Assembly: GCA_937927875.1 (NCBI GenBank)
Contig: CALEYV010000135.1
Span: 1 to 18,789, forward strand
Length of the DNA: 18,789 bases
Direction: 5' to 3'
DNA from: an uncultured Actinomycetes bacterium
Lineage (GTDB): Bacteria; Actinomycetota; Acidimicrobiia; IMCC26256; PALSA-555
Part shown: piece after piece, positions 13,438 to 18,749 of the stretch
Layout of the letters: every line of letters starts with the position of its first letter
Position numbering within the stretch: position 1 is the first letter of the stretch
The notes under the pieces: model-generated
Seen by the model: only the letters and a program-made list of their open reading frames with translations
Database searches by the model: none
Told to the model about the DNA's origin: nothing
Made by a program: the position numbers and the translations under genes

Positions 13438-13456
13438 CGGCACGCCTAGGGTGCCG
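13438..13456 (+). promoter_or_regulatory. Candidate -10 inside a 6-bp inverted repeat, upstream of the TIGR03086 gene
   Basis: CGGCAC / GTGCCG flank GCCTAGG; the embedded TAGGGT (13447-13452) fits the TANNNT -10 pattern and lies 33 bases before the ATG, leaving room for the GAGGGG ribosome site. A repressor bound to the repeat would cover the -10. No good -35 is visible. Confidence 0.35.
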
Positions 13457-13485
13457 ATACCGGCCCGCGAGCGAGGGGACCGCCC

Positions 13486-14055
13486 ATGGCACTCGACCTG
13501 CCCAAGCTGCACGAGCAGGCGCTGGCGCAGACACGCCGCTATATGGCTGGCATCCGGGACGACCAGTGGGACGCGTCGACGCCCTGCGCCGGCTGGACCG
13601 TCCGCGACCTCGCGAACCACGTCGTCAGCGGCAACCTCTGGGCTGCCGAGCTGGCGCGGGGCAAGACCATCGCCGAGGTGGGTGACCGCCTGGACGGCGA
13701 CGTCCTCGGCGCGGACCCGCTGGCCGCCTACGACGAGTCGGCCACGGCCGCCGACGTTGCCTTTCGCGCCCCCGGCGCGATGGAGGCGGCGTGCGCCGTC
13801 TCCTACGGGCCGGTCCCGGGCGAGGTGTACGCCGGTCACCGGTTCCTCGACGTGCTGATCCACGGCTGGGACCTGGCCCAGGCCACCGGCCAGGACACCG
13901 CGCTGCCACCCGACCTCGTCGAGGGCTGCTGGGCGGTCGTCGAGCCCCAGCGCGACCTGCTCGTCGGCAGCGGCATGTTCGGCGACCACCACGACGTCCC
14001 CGCCGGCGCCGACCGCCAGGCCGGCCTCCTCGCGCTGCTCGGCCGGACCCCCTAG
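13486..14055 (+). CDS. TIGR03086-type DinB/maleylpyruvate-isomerase-fold metal-binding protein
   Basis: A 189-residue four-helix-bundle protein. The T-P-C-A-G-W-T-V-R-D-L-A-N-H-V motif (32-46) carries the first metal His (H45), and L-D-V-L-I-H-G-W-D-L-A (121-131) the second (H126). The family matches TIGR03086, related to mycothiol-dependent maleylpyruvate isomerase. Members are thought to use mycothiol or bacillithiol in thiol-transfer or detoxification; the exact reaction is unknown here. The ATG has a good GAGGGG site at about ten bases. The nucleoside hydrolase gene follows after 36 bases on the same strand, so cotranscription is likely. It is one of three DinB-fold proteins in the window. 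Confidence 0.93.
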   Translation: MALDLPKLHEQALAQTRRYMAGIRDDQWDASTPCAGWTVRDLANHVVSGNLWAAELARGKTIAEVGDRLDGDVLGADPLAAYDESATAADVAFRAPGAMEAACAVSYGPVPGEVYAGHRFLDVLIHGWDLAQATGQDTALPPDLVEGCWAVVEPQRDLLVGSGMFGDHHDVPAGADRQAGLLALLGRTP

Positions 14056-14091
14056 CGCGCGGCGCGCCGTCACCGGCCGCCCTTCGCCGCC

Positions 14092-15030
14092 GTGACGTCG
14101 GCGCCGATCCCGGTCGTCGTCGACAGCGACGGCGGCGAGGTCTCCTGCGACGCGCTCTTCTTCGCGCTCCAGCACCCCGGGCTGGACGTCGTCGCGGTCA
14201 CGGCCGCGCCGGGCGTCGTGACGGCGCGGCAGTCGGCGACCAAGTTCGGGAAGGTGCTCGCCGCGGCGGGGCGCCCGGACGTCCCGCTGGCGGTCGGCCC
14301 CGAGGGCCGACTCGGGCCCGCGCCGGCCGTGCGGATCCCGCCCGCGGTCGCCGACGGCGACGGCCTCGGCGGACTCCACGAAGACGCGCCCGCCGTCGCG
14401 CCGGTGGCGGAGCCCGCGCCCGAGCTGCTGGCCCGGCTGGCGGGTGCGCGCGCCGGCGAGCTCGTCGTCGCCGCGCTCGGTCCGTTCGGGAACCTGGCCC
14501 GCGCGCTGCGCGGCGAACCGGAGCTCGCCGGCCGGCTGCGCGGGCTCGTCGCGATGGGCGGTGCGTTCTCGGTGCCGGGCAACGCGACGCCCGCCGCCGA
14601 GTACAACGTCGCCTTCGATCCGATCGCGGCGAGCGAGCTCGTGCACGCGGGCTGGCTGTCACCGCCCGGGCTGATCAGCCTCGACGTGACCCTGCGCGCG
14701 ACCCTCGGGCCGGCCGAGCTGGCCGTGCTGGCGGCCCGGCGCACGCCGGCGGCGCGCTTCCTCGCCGCGCCCCTCGAGCGCTACGCGGGCTTCGCCACGT
14801 TGCCCGACGGCACGCTCCCGACCCACGACGTGCTGGTGCCGATCGCGATCGCCGAGCCCGCGCTCGTCGAGTGGTCGACGCTCGGGCTCGACGTCGACGT
14901 CACAGGCGGCGCCGAGTGGGGTCGTACCGTCGCCAGCGAGGGCGTCGCCCTCAGCGCCCGCTGGCGAGTCGCGGTCGCGGCGGACGTCGCGGGCGTCCGG
15001 ATGGAGCTGCGCCGCTTCTACGGCCCGTGA
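14092..15030 (+). CDS. Nucleoside hydrolase (IUNH) family protein with altered metal site
   Basis: A 312-residue member of the inosine-uridine nucleoside hydrolase family, which normally cleaves the N-glycosidic bond of nucleosides using a Ca ion. Recognised elements: D-G-L-G-G (90-94), G-P-F-G-N-L-A (130-136), M-G-G-A-F (155-159), A-E-Y-N-V-A-F-D-P-I-A-A (169-180; E170 and N172 match ribose-binding residues) and T-H-D (244-246; the catalytic His and Ca-binding Asp). The N-terminal metal motif is abnormal: instead of D-x-D-P-G-x-D-D-A it reads D-S-D-G-G-E-V-S-C-D-A (11-21), with two extra residues and Cys replacing one Asp. The usual G-N after the second strand is G-V (41-42). The GTG start has poor ribosome-site character. 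It may be coupled to the TIGR03086 gene. Activity is uncertain. Confidence 0.88.
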   Translation: MTSAPIPVVVDSDGGEVSCDALFFALQHPGLDVVAVTAAPGVVTARQSATKFGKVLAAAGRPDVPLAVGPEGRLGPAPAVRIPPAVADGDGLGGLHEDAPAVAPVAEPAPELLARLAGARAGELVVAALGPFGNLARALRGEPELAGRLRGLVAMGGAFSVPGNATPAAEYNVAFDPIAASELVHAGWLSPPGLISLDVTLRATLGPAELAVLAARRTPAARFLAAPLERYAGFATLPDGTLPTHDVLVPIAIAEPALVEWSTLGLDVDVTGGAEWGRTVASEGVALSARWRVAVAADVAGVRMELRRFYGP

Positions 15031-15075
15031 CGCCGCCGCCGCGGCTCAGCGTCCGACCGCCGGACCGCGACGAGC

Positions 15076-15107
15076 GGGGGCAGACCGGCGAGGACCGGCC
15101 CGCCCCC
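15076..15107. terminator. Bidirectional terminator-like hairpin between convergent genes
   Basis: GGGGGC / GCCCCC six-pair outer stem with an inner CCGG/CCGG stem, lying between the nucleoside hydrolase stop (15030) and the convergent small exported-protein stop (15120). U-tracts are absent. Confidence 0.4.
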
Positions 15108-15119
15108 ACCGCCTGGTCG

Positions 15120-15416
15120 CTACGGGACGGTCGGCCGCTGGCCGGCGTCCTCTTGTGCCTCGCGCTGGGCGCTCTCGCCCTTCTCGTGGGTCGGGTCCTC
15201 GTTGGGCTTGAACGTGCCGCCCGGCGCCGGCGGGTTGGCGTTCGACCCGCTGTTCGACGAGCCGCTTGAGCTGCCGTTGGACGCCGCCGGGGCGGTGGTC
15301 GAGGTGGTCTGAGCGCCACCCGATCCGGCTCCGAAGACGGCCGCGCCGATGGCGCCACCGCCGAGCATGGAGCCCGCCACCGCGGTGGCGATGAGGGCTC
15401 TGCGGCCGATGTTCAT
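15120..15416 (-). CDS. Small exported Ser/Gly-rich acidic-tail protein
   Basis: A 98-residue protein. Residues 1-35 form a signal peptide (M-N-I-G-R-R, then a hydrophobic Ala/Gly core, cleavage near A-Q at 35-36). A Thr/Ser/Asn/Gly-rich low-complexity linker follows (36-60). The last part is hydrophilic and charged: G-G-T-F-K-P-N-E-D-P-T-H-E-K-G-E-S-A-Q, then R-E-A-Q-E-D-A-G. This tail looks like a conserved motif of a small exported actinobacterial family that I have no name for. The ATG at 15416 is strongly supported by GGAGGT seven bases upstream, the best ribosome site in the window; the longer frame to 15536 is rejected. The upstream region carries several repeats and a candidate promoter, suggesting tight environmental regulation and potentially high expression. 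Confidence 0.82.
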   Translation of the reverse strand: MNIGRRALIATAVAGSMLGGGAIGAAVFGAGSGGAQTTSTTAPAASNGSSSGSSNSGSNANPPAPGGTFKPNEDPTHEKGESAQREAQEDAGQRPTVP

Positions 15417-15444
15417 GCGTGGTACCTCCAGGGTCCTAGGGGCT

Positions 15445-15460
15445 GCCTTCGAACGAAGGC
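15445..15460. promoter_or_regulatory. Operator-like palindrome upstream of the small exported protein
   Basis: GCCTTCG-AA-CGAAGGC: seven-base perfect arms with a two-base centre, between the candidate -10 (15481) and the ribosome site. Typical size and symmetry for a dimeric repressor site. Confidence 0.42.
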
Positions 15461-15480
15461 GACCCGCACGATGCGCGACC

Positions 15481-15509
15481 CCGGTAAGCGGCGCGCTGCG
15501 GCTCGTCAA
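15481..15509 (-). promoter_or_regulatory. Candidate promoter of the small exported protein
   Basis: On the minus strand TTGACG (15509-15504), a 17-base spacer and TACCGG (15486-15481). The -35 is good, the -10 only partly fits TANNNT. It would give a leader of about 55-60 bases containing the 15445-15460 palindrome. Confidence 0.38.
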
Positions 15510-15530
15510 GAATCCGGATAGACGAGCCGC
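15498..15530. repeat. 10-bp perfect inverted repeat overlapping the candidate -35
   Basis: GCGGCTCGTC (15498-15507) and GACGAGCCGC (15521-15530) flank a 13-base spacer that is AT-richer than its surroundings. It overlaps the TTGACG at 15504-15509. It may be an operator, or a terminator for the upstream DinB gene, which ends about 125 bases away on the same strand. Confidence 0.45.
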
Positions 15531-15545
15531 GCGCAAGCCCCGCGC

Positions 15546-15563
15546 GCTCAGCGTCCTCTCAGC
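15546..15563. promoter_or_regulatory. Direct repeat resembling an OmpR/PhoP-type response-regulator box
   Basis: GCTCAGC-N4-TCTCAGC: two seven-base half-sites in direct orientation with an 11-base period, like the mycobacterial PhoP box (TCACAGC-N4-TCACAGC). It sits about 40 bases upstream of the candidate -35 of the small exported protein, a typical activator position. Confidence 0.45.
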
Positions 15564-15653
15564 GACATGGCGCGCCAGAACCCATCGCTTGAGACCGTGA
15601 GCTTCCTCAACCTGTCGCCGCAGCCCGACGGCCGCCAGGTGGGCGCCGAGTCT

Positions 15654-16313
15654 CTACCGGTAGATGTTGACCGAGCTGTCGAGCCCGAACGCGGCCGGGT
15701 CCCCGCGCCCGGTCGCGGCGAGCACGAACGCGTACGGATCGCCGGTGATCTCTTTCCCGCCGGGGCCGATCGGGATCACCTCGACCCCGTCGAGCGTGAG
15801 CGTCGCCGGTCCCCAGCCCTCGCGCTCGAGCACCTCCGCCACGTGGTGCAGCCCCGCCCGGAGGCCGGGCCCGGTCGCCGCCGGCCAGCCGAGCGCGGCG
15901 CCGATGTCGTCACCGTGCGCCCACGTGTCGTACCAGATCGCCTCGACGCCCTGGCCGAGTGTCATGCCCGCGGCCGGACCGTCGGCCGACCACGCGGCAT
16001 CGTCGAGGCTCGGGAGCAGGCTGCCGAACTGCTGGGTGGCGGCACCGAGCTCGTCCGCGAGGAGCGTCGGCGCCCGGCCCCGACGCTCGGTCACCTCGCG
16101 CGCCGTCACCTCGGGGCTGCCGAGGCCATCGAAGCGGCCGGCGACGATGTCGGCCAGCGAGCCGACGACGTGGCCGGACACGTCGGCCACCGTCCACCCC
16201 GCGCACCGGGTGGGCGTTGTCCACGCCTGGTTGTCGAGGCGTCCGAGCATGGCCCGGAAGTCCTCGAGCTCGCGGATGGTGCCGGGCTCGATCTCGGCTC
16301 GGGAACGGGTCAT
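15654..16313 (-). CDS. Maleylpyruvate isomerase/DinB-fold family protein (TIGR03083-like)
   Basis: A 219-residue mycothiol-dependent maleylpyruvate-isomerase-like protein. The N-terminal helical domain carries T-R-C-A-G-W-T-V-A-D-V-S-G-H-V (35-49) with H48, and a second metal-binding segment W-Y-D-T-W-A-H-G-D-D-I (127-137) with H133. A C-terminal region (about 150-219) adds beta strands, as in SCP-2-like/MDMPI C domains, including E-I-T-G-D-P-Y-A-F-V-L-A-A-T-G-R, which is typical. The reaction is unknown; a thiol-dependent isomerisation or transfer is the family expectation. The ATG at 16313 is chosen for GAGGAG eight bases upstream. A clear promoter (16356-16384) and a perfect palindrome (16386-16401) lie just upstream, so this gene is probably transcribed alone and regulated. 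Confidence 0.92.
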   Translation of the reverse strand: MTRSRAEIEPGTIRELEDFRAMLGRLDNQAWTTPTRCAGWTVADVSGHVVGSLADIVAGRFDGLGSPEVTAREVTERRGRAPTLLADELGAATQQFGSLLPSLDDAAWSADGPAAGMTLGQGVEAIWYDTWAHGDDIGAALGWPAATGPGLRAGLHHVAEVLEREGWGPATLTLDGVEVIPIGPGGKEITGDPYAFVLAATGRGDPAAFGLDSSVNIYR

Positions 16314-16355
16314 CGGCTGCTCCTCGTCGGGTCCGCGCGCCGCGGCCTGCAGGCA

Positions 16356-16384
16356 TCCATACCTTCGTTGGTGACGCCGGTCAA
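16356..16384 (-). promoter_or_regulatory. Sigma-A-type promoter of the DinB-fold gene
   Basis: On the minus strand TTGACC (16384-16379), exactly 17 bases, then TATGGA (16361-16356). Local AT content rises at the -10. The predicted transcription start is near 16349, giving a leader of about 36 bases with the GAGGAG ribosome site. This is the best-looking promoter in the window. Confidence 0.6.
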
Positions 16385-16385
16385 T

Positions 16386-16401
16386 GGTGACGCGCGTCAC
16401 C
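16386..16401. promoter_or_regulatory. 16-bp perfect palindrome next to the -35 (operator candidate)
   Basis: GGTGACGCGCGTCACC is perfectly palindromic and begins two bases upstream of the -35. The half-site GGTGAC is repeated inside the spacer (16370-16375), 16 bases from the first arm. This arrangement suits a dimeric regulator with a third half-site. Confidence 0.55.
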
Positions 16402-16445
16402 GACGCCGCCGAACGATGGACAGCAGGTCGGTGGGCTCGCTGACG

Positions 16446-17489
16446 TCAGGCGGCGGCGGACCCGCGCGTGACGCCGGCCGCGACGGTCGCCCACCGGTCC
16501 ATCGTGTCCCGGCCGGGCTGCCAGCCCTCGGTCGAGCCGTACATCACGAGCCGGTCGGCGACGCCCTGGTAGCGCGCCACGAGGACGTCGGCGAGGTCGT
16601 CCCACGTCGCGGTGACCGTGTAGGCGTCCAGCATGTCGTCGGTGATGGTGGCCGCCATGCCGGCCAGGTCCCCGACCCGCTGCAGCTCGTGCAGCCGGTC
16701 GGCGGTGCCCTCCCACCCGTGCAGGTCGAACACACCGTGGTAGGTGCGCGTCGAGCCGTAGAAGGCGACCCGGAGCCGGTGCGCGTCGCGTGACCTCGCG
16801 ATCTCCTCCTCGGTCGTGCCGACGTTGGCCATGACCGGGCACACGATCGCGACGTCCCCCGGGTCCCGGCCCGCCGCGGCGGCGCCCTCCCGCACGGCTA
16901 GCAGCACGACCTGACGGAGGTACTCGGGGGAGTGGAACGGGTGGACGTGCACGCCGTCGCAGACCTCGCCGGCCATCCTCGCCATCCACGGCCGGACCGC
17001 GGCGACGTAGACGGGGACGTCCGGGTGCTCGATGGGGCCCGGGCTCCACATCGCGGGGAGGAGGTCGAGGTGCCAGCGCTCGCCGTGGAAGTCGAGCGGC
17101 TCGCCGGTCTGGAACGACCGGAAGATCGCCCGCAGCGCCAGCACGTACTCCCGCAGGCGCGACCCCGGATGCTCGAAGGGCATCCCGTACCGACGCTCGA
17201 TGTGCGCCTTGACCTGGGTGCCGAGCCCGAGGATGAACCGACCATCGGTGGCGTCGGCCAGCTCCCAGGCGATCTGGGCCGTCACCATCGGGCTGCGCGG
17301 GAAGGCGAGCGCGACCGCGGTGCCGATGTCGATCCGCTCCGCTGCCAGCGCGGCGGCGGTGCAGCCCGTGTACGCGGTCCGGCCGCTCTCGGTGAACCAG
17401 AGGCCGTCGAACCCCGCGGCTTCCACGTCGTGCACCAACGCGGGGACGCGCCGCACCGGCTGGGCCATGGTGATGGCGTCGAACTTCAC
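16446..17489 (-). CDS. LLM-class F420-dependent oxidoreductase, TIGR03617 (MSMEG_2256) type
   Basis: A 347-residue TIM-barrel luciferase-like oxidoreductase. The pattern is that of TIGR03617: A-A-G-F-D-G-L-W-F-T-E-S, I-D-I-G-T-A-V-A-L-A-F-P-R-S-P-M-V, then G-L-G-T-Q-V-K-A-H-I-E-R-R-Y-G-M-P-F, and A-G-E-V-C-D-G-V-H-V-H-P-F-H. This group is placed among F420-binding enzymes of actinobacteria; the substrate is unknown. The GTG at 17489 (V-K-F-D) is chosen since family members begin M-K-x-D at this point; the upstream frame to 17666 covers the DUF4395 gene, and the ATG at 17468 would remove the first strand. No clear ribosome site. TACCTT at 17514-17519 could be a -10. It lies 61 bases after DUF4395 and could be cotranscribed. 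Confidence 0.93.
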   Translation of the reverse strand: MKFDAITMAQPVRRVPALVHDVEAAGFDGLWFTESGRTAYTGCTAAALAAERIDIGTAVALAFPRSPMVTAQIAWELADATDGRFILGLGTQVKAHIERRYGMPFEHPGSRLREYVLALRAIFRSFQTGEPLDFHGERWHLDLLPAMWSPGPIEHPDVPVYVAAVRPWMARMAGEVCDGVHVHPFHSPEYLRQVVLLAVREGAAAAGRDPGDVAIVCPVMANVGTTEEEIARSRDAHRLRVAFYGSTRTYHGVFDLHGWEGTADRLHELQRVGDLAGMAATITDDMLDAYTVTATWDDLADVLVARYQGVADRLVMYGSTEGWQPGRDTMDRWATVAAGVTRGSAAA

Positions 17490-17550
17490 GGCGCTGGCGG
17501 GCTTCGTCCCCGGAAGGTACCAGGGCGCCGATCGGGTCCGGCCGGCCCGG

Positions 17551-18024
17551 TCAAGCCGCGGCGCGACCCCAGATGTCGGCGCACTCCTCGCACACGCGCT
17601 CCGGGATGACGCCGGCCTGCATGAGGCGCGCGAAGAGCCAGCAGCCGACGCAGAACCCGACGACACCCTCGAGGAACGCGGCGACGCCCACCATCGCCAC
17701 CAGCACCACCGCCGGGGCGGTGACGCCCGCCACCGCGAGCACGGCGGCCGGCACCGTGAGCGTCGCGCCGATGCCCTGGGCGAACCGCTTTGGCGGGCCC
17801 GGCGTCCACCGGGGCGGGCCGAGCCGCGGCGCGATGACCCGGCTGGCGACGACGGCGACCGGGTCGAGGCGACTGGCGGTCGTCACTCGCAGCACAAATC
17901 CGGCCCCGAGGGCGACGAACAGCCATTCGTTCTGGGTGACCGCGGCGGCCATGCACAGCACGAGCACGGTGCACGCCACCGTGCGCGCCACCAGCTCGTT
18001 CACCGGATTCGGGAACTGGAACAT
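17551..18024 (-). CDS. DUF4395 family membrane protein
   Basis: A 157-residue protein with about four transmembrane helices (13-30, 33-50, 90-113, 114-137). It begins M-F-Q-F-P-N-P-V-N-E, the DUF4395 start. Further family signatures are R-L-D-P-V-A-V-V-A-S-R-V-I-A-P-R-L-G, P-G-P-P-K-R-F-A-Q-G-I-G, and F-C-V-G-C (124-128) in the last helix. A second pair C145-x-x-C148 follows near the C-terminus, so four cysteines may form a redox or metal site; in other genomes DUF4395 often sits near thioredoxin or sulfur-transfer genes, which are absent here. The ATG at 18024 has no good ribosome site. The longer open frame to 18282 adds only Arg/Pro-rich residues and is rejected. Confidence 0.9.
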   Translation of the reverse strand: MFQFPNPVNELVARTVACTVLVLCMAAAVTQNEWLFVALGAGFVLRVTTASRLDPVAVVASRVIAPRLGPPRWTPGPPKRFAQGIGATLTVPAAVLAVAGVTAPAVVLVAMVGVAAFLEGVVGFCVGCWLFARLMQAGVIPERVCEECADIWGRAAA

Positions 18025-18165
18025 CTTTGGTGTCAACGCCGCCCCCGCCGCCGACCTTCCCAGGCCGAGACCCGGAGCCCGTGGACCGGCGGCAGGACGG
18101 GCGCCCGCCGCGCGCCGCCCGGCCTGACCGGCGCGTCGGTGCCGGGCCGGCCGGATATCCATGGA

Positions 18166-18180
18166 AGGCCGCTTCGGCCT
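18166..18180. repeat. 6-bp stem hairpin upstream of the micro-ORFs
   Basis: AGGCCG-CTT-CGGCCT, immediately before a TACCCT hexamer (18184-18189) that could be a -10 for the plus-strand small ORFs. Otherwise the 18025-18208 stretch is GC-rich and shows no gene I can support. Confidence 0.25.
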
Positions 18181-18208
18181 CGGTACCCTCGCAGCAGGAG
18201 GGCCGAGC

Positions 18209-18307
18209 GTGATGGCAGCACGAACCGCCCGCGCGGACACCCGACGGAGTCGAGTGGTGCGCGTCGCGCCGGCCTCGGGCAACGAGCAAGGGACGACCGA
18301 TGGCTGA
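18209..18307 (+). CDS. Possible 32-residue Arg-rich leader peptide
   Basis: A tiny ORF starting GTG-ATG (18209 or 18212) with a full AGGAGG Shine-Dalgarno seven (or ten) bases upstream. It encodes a basic, disordered peptide (seven Arg in 32 residues) and ends at a TGA that overlaps the ATG of the next small gene by eight bases, the classic layout for translational coupling. No homologue recognised. It could be a leader or regulatory uORF, a small protein, or a chance frame; the strong ribosome site and overlap are the only support. Confidence 0.42.
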   Translation: MMAARTARADTRRSRVVRVAPASGNEQGTTDG

Positions 18308-18464
18308 CCCCTTCGACCGGGTAGCGACCAGTCTCAACCGCGAGCTCGCGTGGCTGGCCGGTGGACTGGCCGCGCTCGGCGGCGCCCTAGTGCTCTCGGG
18401 TGTCGTGGCGGTCGACGTCCTGGTGCGCCGGCACCGGGACCGCGGCCACCCGCACCGCGCCTGA
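18300..18464 (+). CDS. 54-residue single-helix membrane microprotein
   Basis: A 54-residue protein: a short hydrophilic N-terminus (M-A-D-P-F-D-R-V-A-T-S-L-N-R-E-L), one hydrophobic helix (about 17-41, Ala/Gly/Leu/Val) and a basic His/Arg-rich tail (R-R-H-R-D-R-G-H-P-H-R-A), so the tail should be cytoplasmic. AAGGGACG precedes the ATG at good spacing, and the start overlaps the end of an upstream 32-residue ORF. Small holin-like or membrane-regulator proteins share this layout, but no family can be named. Followed by a weak hairpin (18497-18514) and then a DinB-family gene. Confidence 0.6.
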   Translation: MADPFDRVATSLNRELAWLAGGLAALGGALVLSGVVAVDVLVRRHRDRGHPHRA

Positions 18465-18496
18465 CGCTCGCGGCGCCGTTCGCGCGCCGAGCGACG

Positions 18497-18514
18497 CCGG
18501 CCCCCGCTGGCCGG
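18497..18514 (+). terminator. Hairpin between the microprotein and the DinB-family fragment
   Basis: CCGGCC / GGCCGG six-pair stem with a six-base loop, 33 bases past the microprotein stop. No U-tract. Weak terminator candidate. Confidence 0.25.
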
Positions 18515-18542
18515 AGCCGCCGGGCGGCGAGAGGATGACGCC

Positions 18543-18749
18543 GTGCCCGACGACGCCGAGCTCGAGGGCCTCGACCCCGCCGATCTGCTCGACGAGGAGG
18601 CGGCCCGGCTCGCCCGCTACTTCGCCGAGCTCCCCGCCTCCGGCTGGCACCGGCCGTCGCGCTGCCCGGGCTGGTCGATCCGGGACGTCCTCGCCCACCT
18701 GACCGCCGCCGAGGCCTACCACCACGCCTGCCTGGCTACTTCGACCTGA
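18543..18749 (+). pseudogene. Interrupted maleylpyruvate isomerase N-terminal (DinB-fold) gene
   Basis: A GTG start with AGAGGA about ten bases upstream opens a frame of 68 residues that matches the beginning of a mycothiol-dependent maleylpyruvate-isomerase-type protein: L-D-E-E-A-A-R-L-A-R-Y-F, then S-R-C-P-G-W-S-I-R-D-V-L-A-H-L (39-53) with the first metal His at 52, then A-E-A-Y-H-H-A-C-L. The family normally continues for well over 100 residues with a second His motif, but here it stops at TGA after the unrelated-looking A-T-S-T. From about 18733 on, the DNA is less GC-rich and unlike the gene before it. The gene is probably disrupted by an insertion, rearrangement or assembly junction at that point. 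Confidence 0.7.

Noticed and set aside
17490..17666. N-terminal extension of the TIGR03617 oxidoreductase
   Set aside because: It overlaps the DUF4395 gene in another frame and family members begin at the M-K-x-D position, matched by the GTG at 17489.
18031..18036. Perfect TTGACA on the minus strand seven bases before the DUF4395 ATG
   Set aside because: A -10 at 17 bases would fall inside the coding region and reads CCCGAA; it is too close to the start to drive this gene.
18033..18221. Short open frames on both strands between DUF4395 and the micro-ORFs
   Set aside because: Arg/Pro-rich low-complexity products, mutually antisense, without ribosome sites.
18025..18282. N-terminal extension of DUF4395
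   Set aside because: The residues are Arg/Pro/Ala-rich without family similarity; the DUF4395 domain starts at F-P-N-P-V-N-E.
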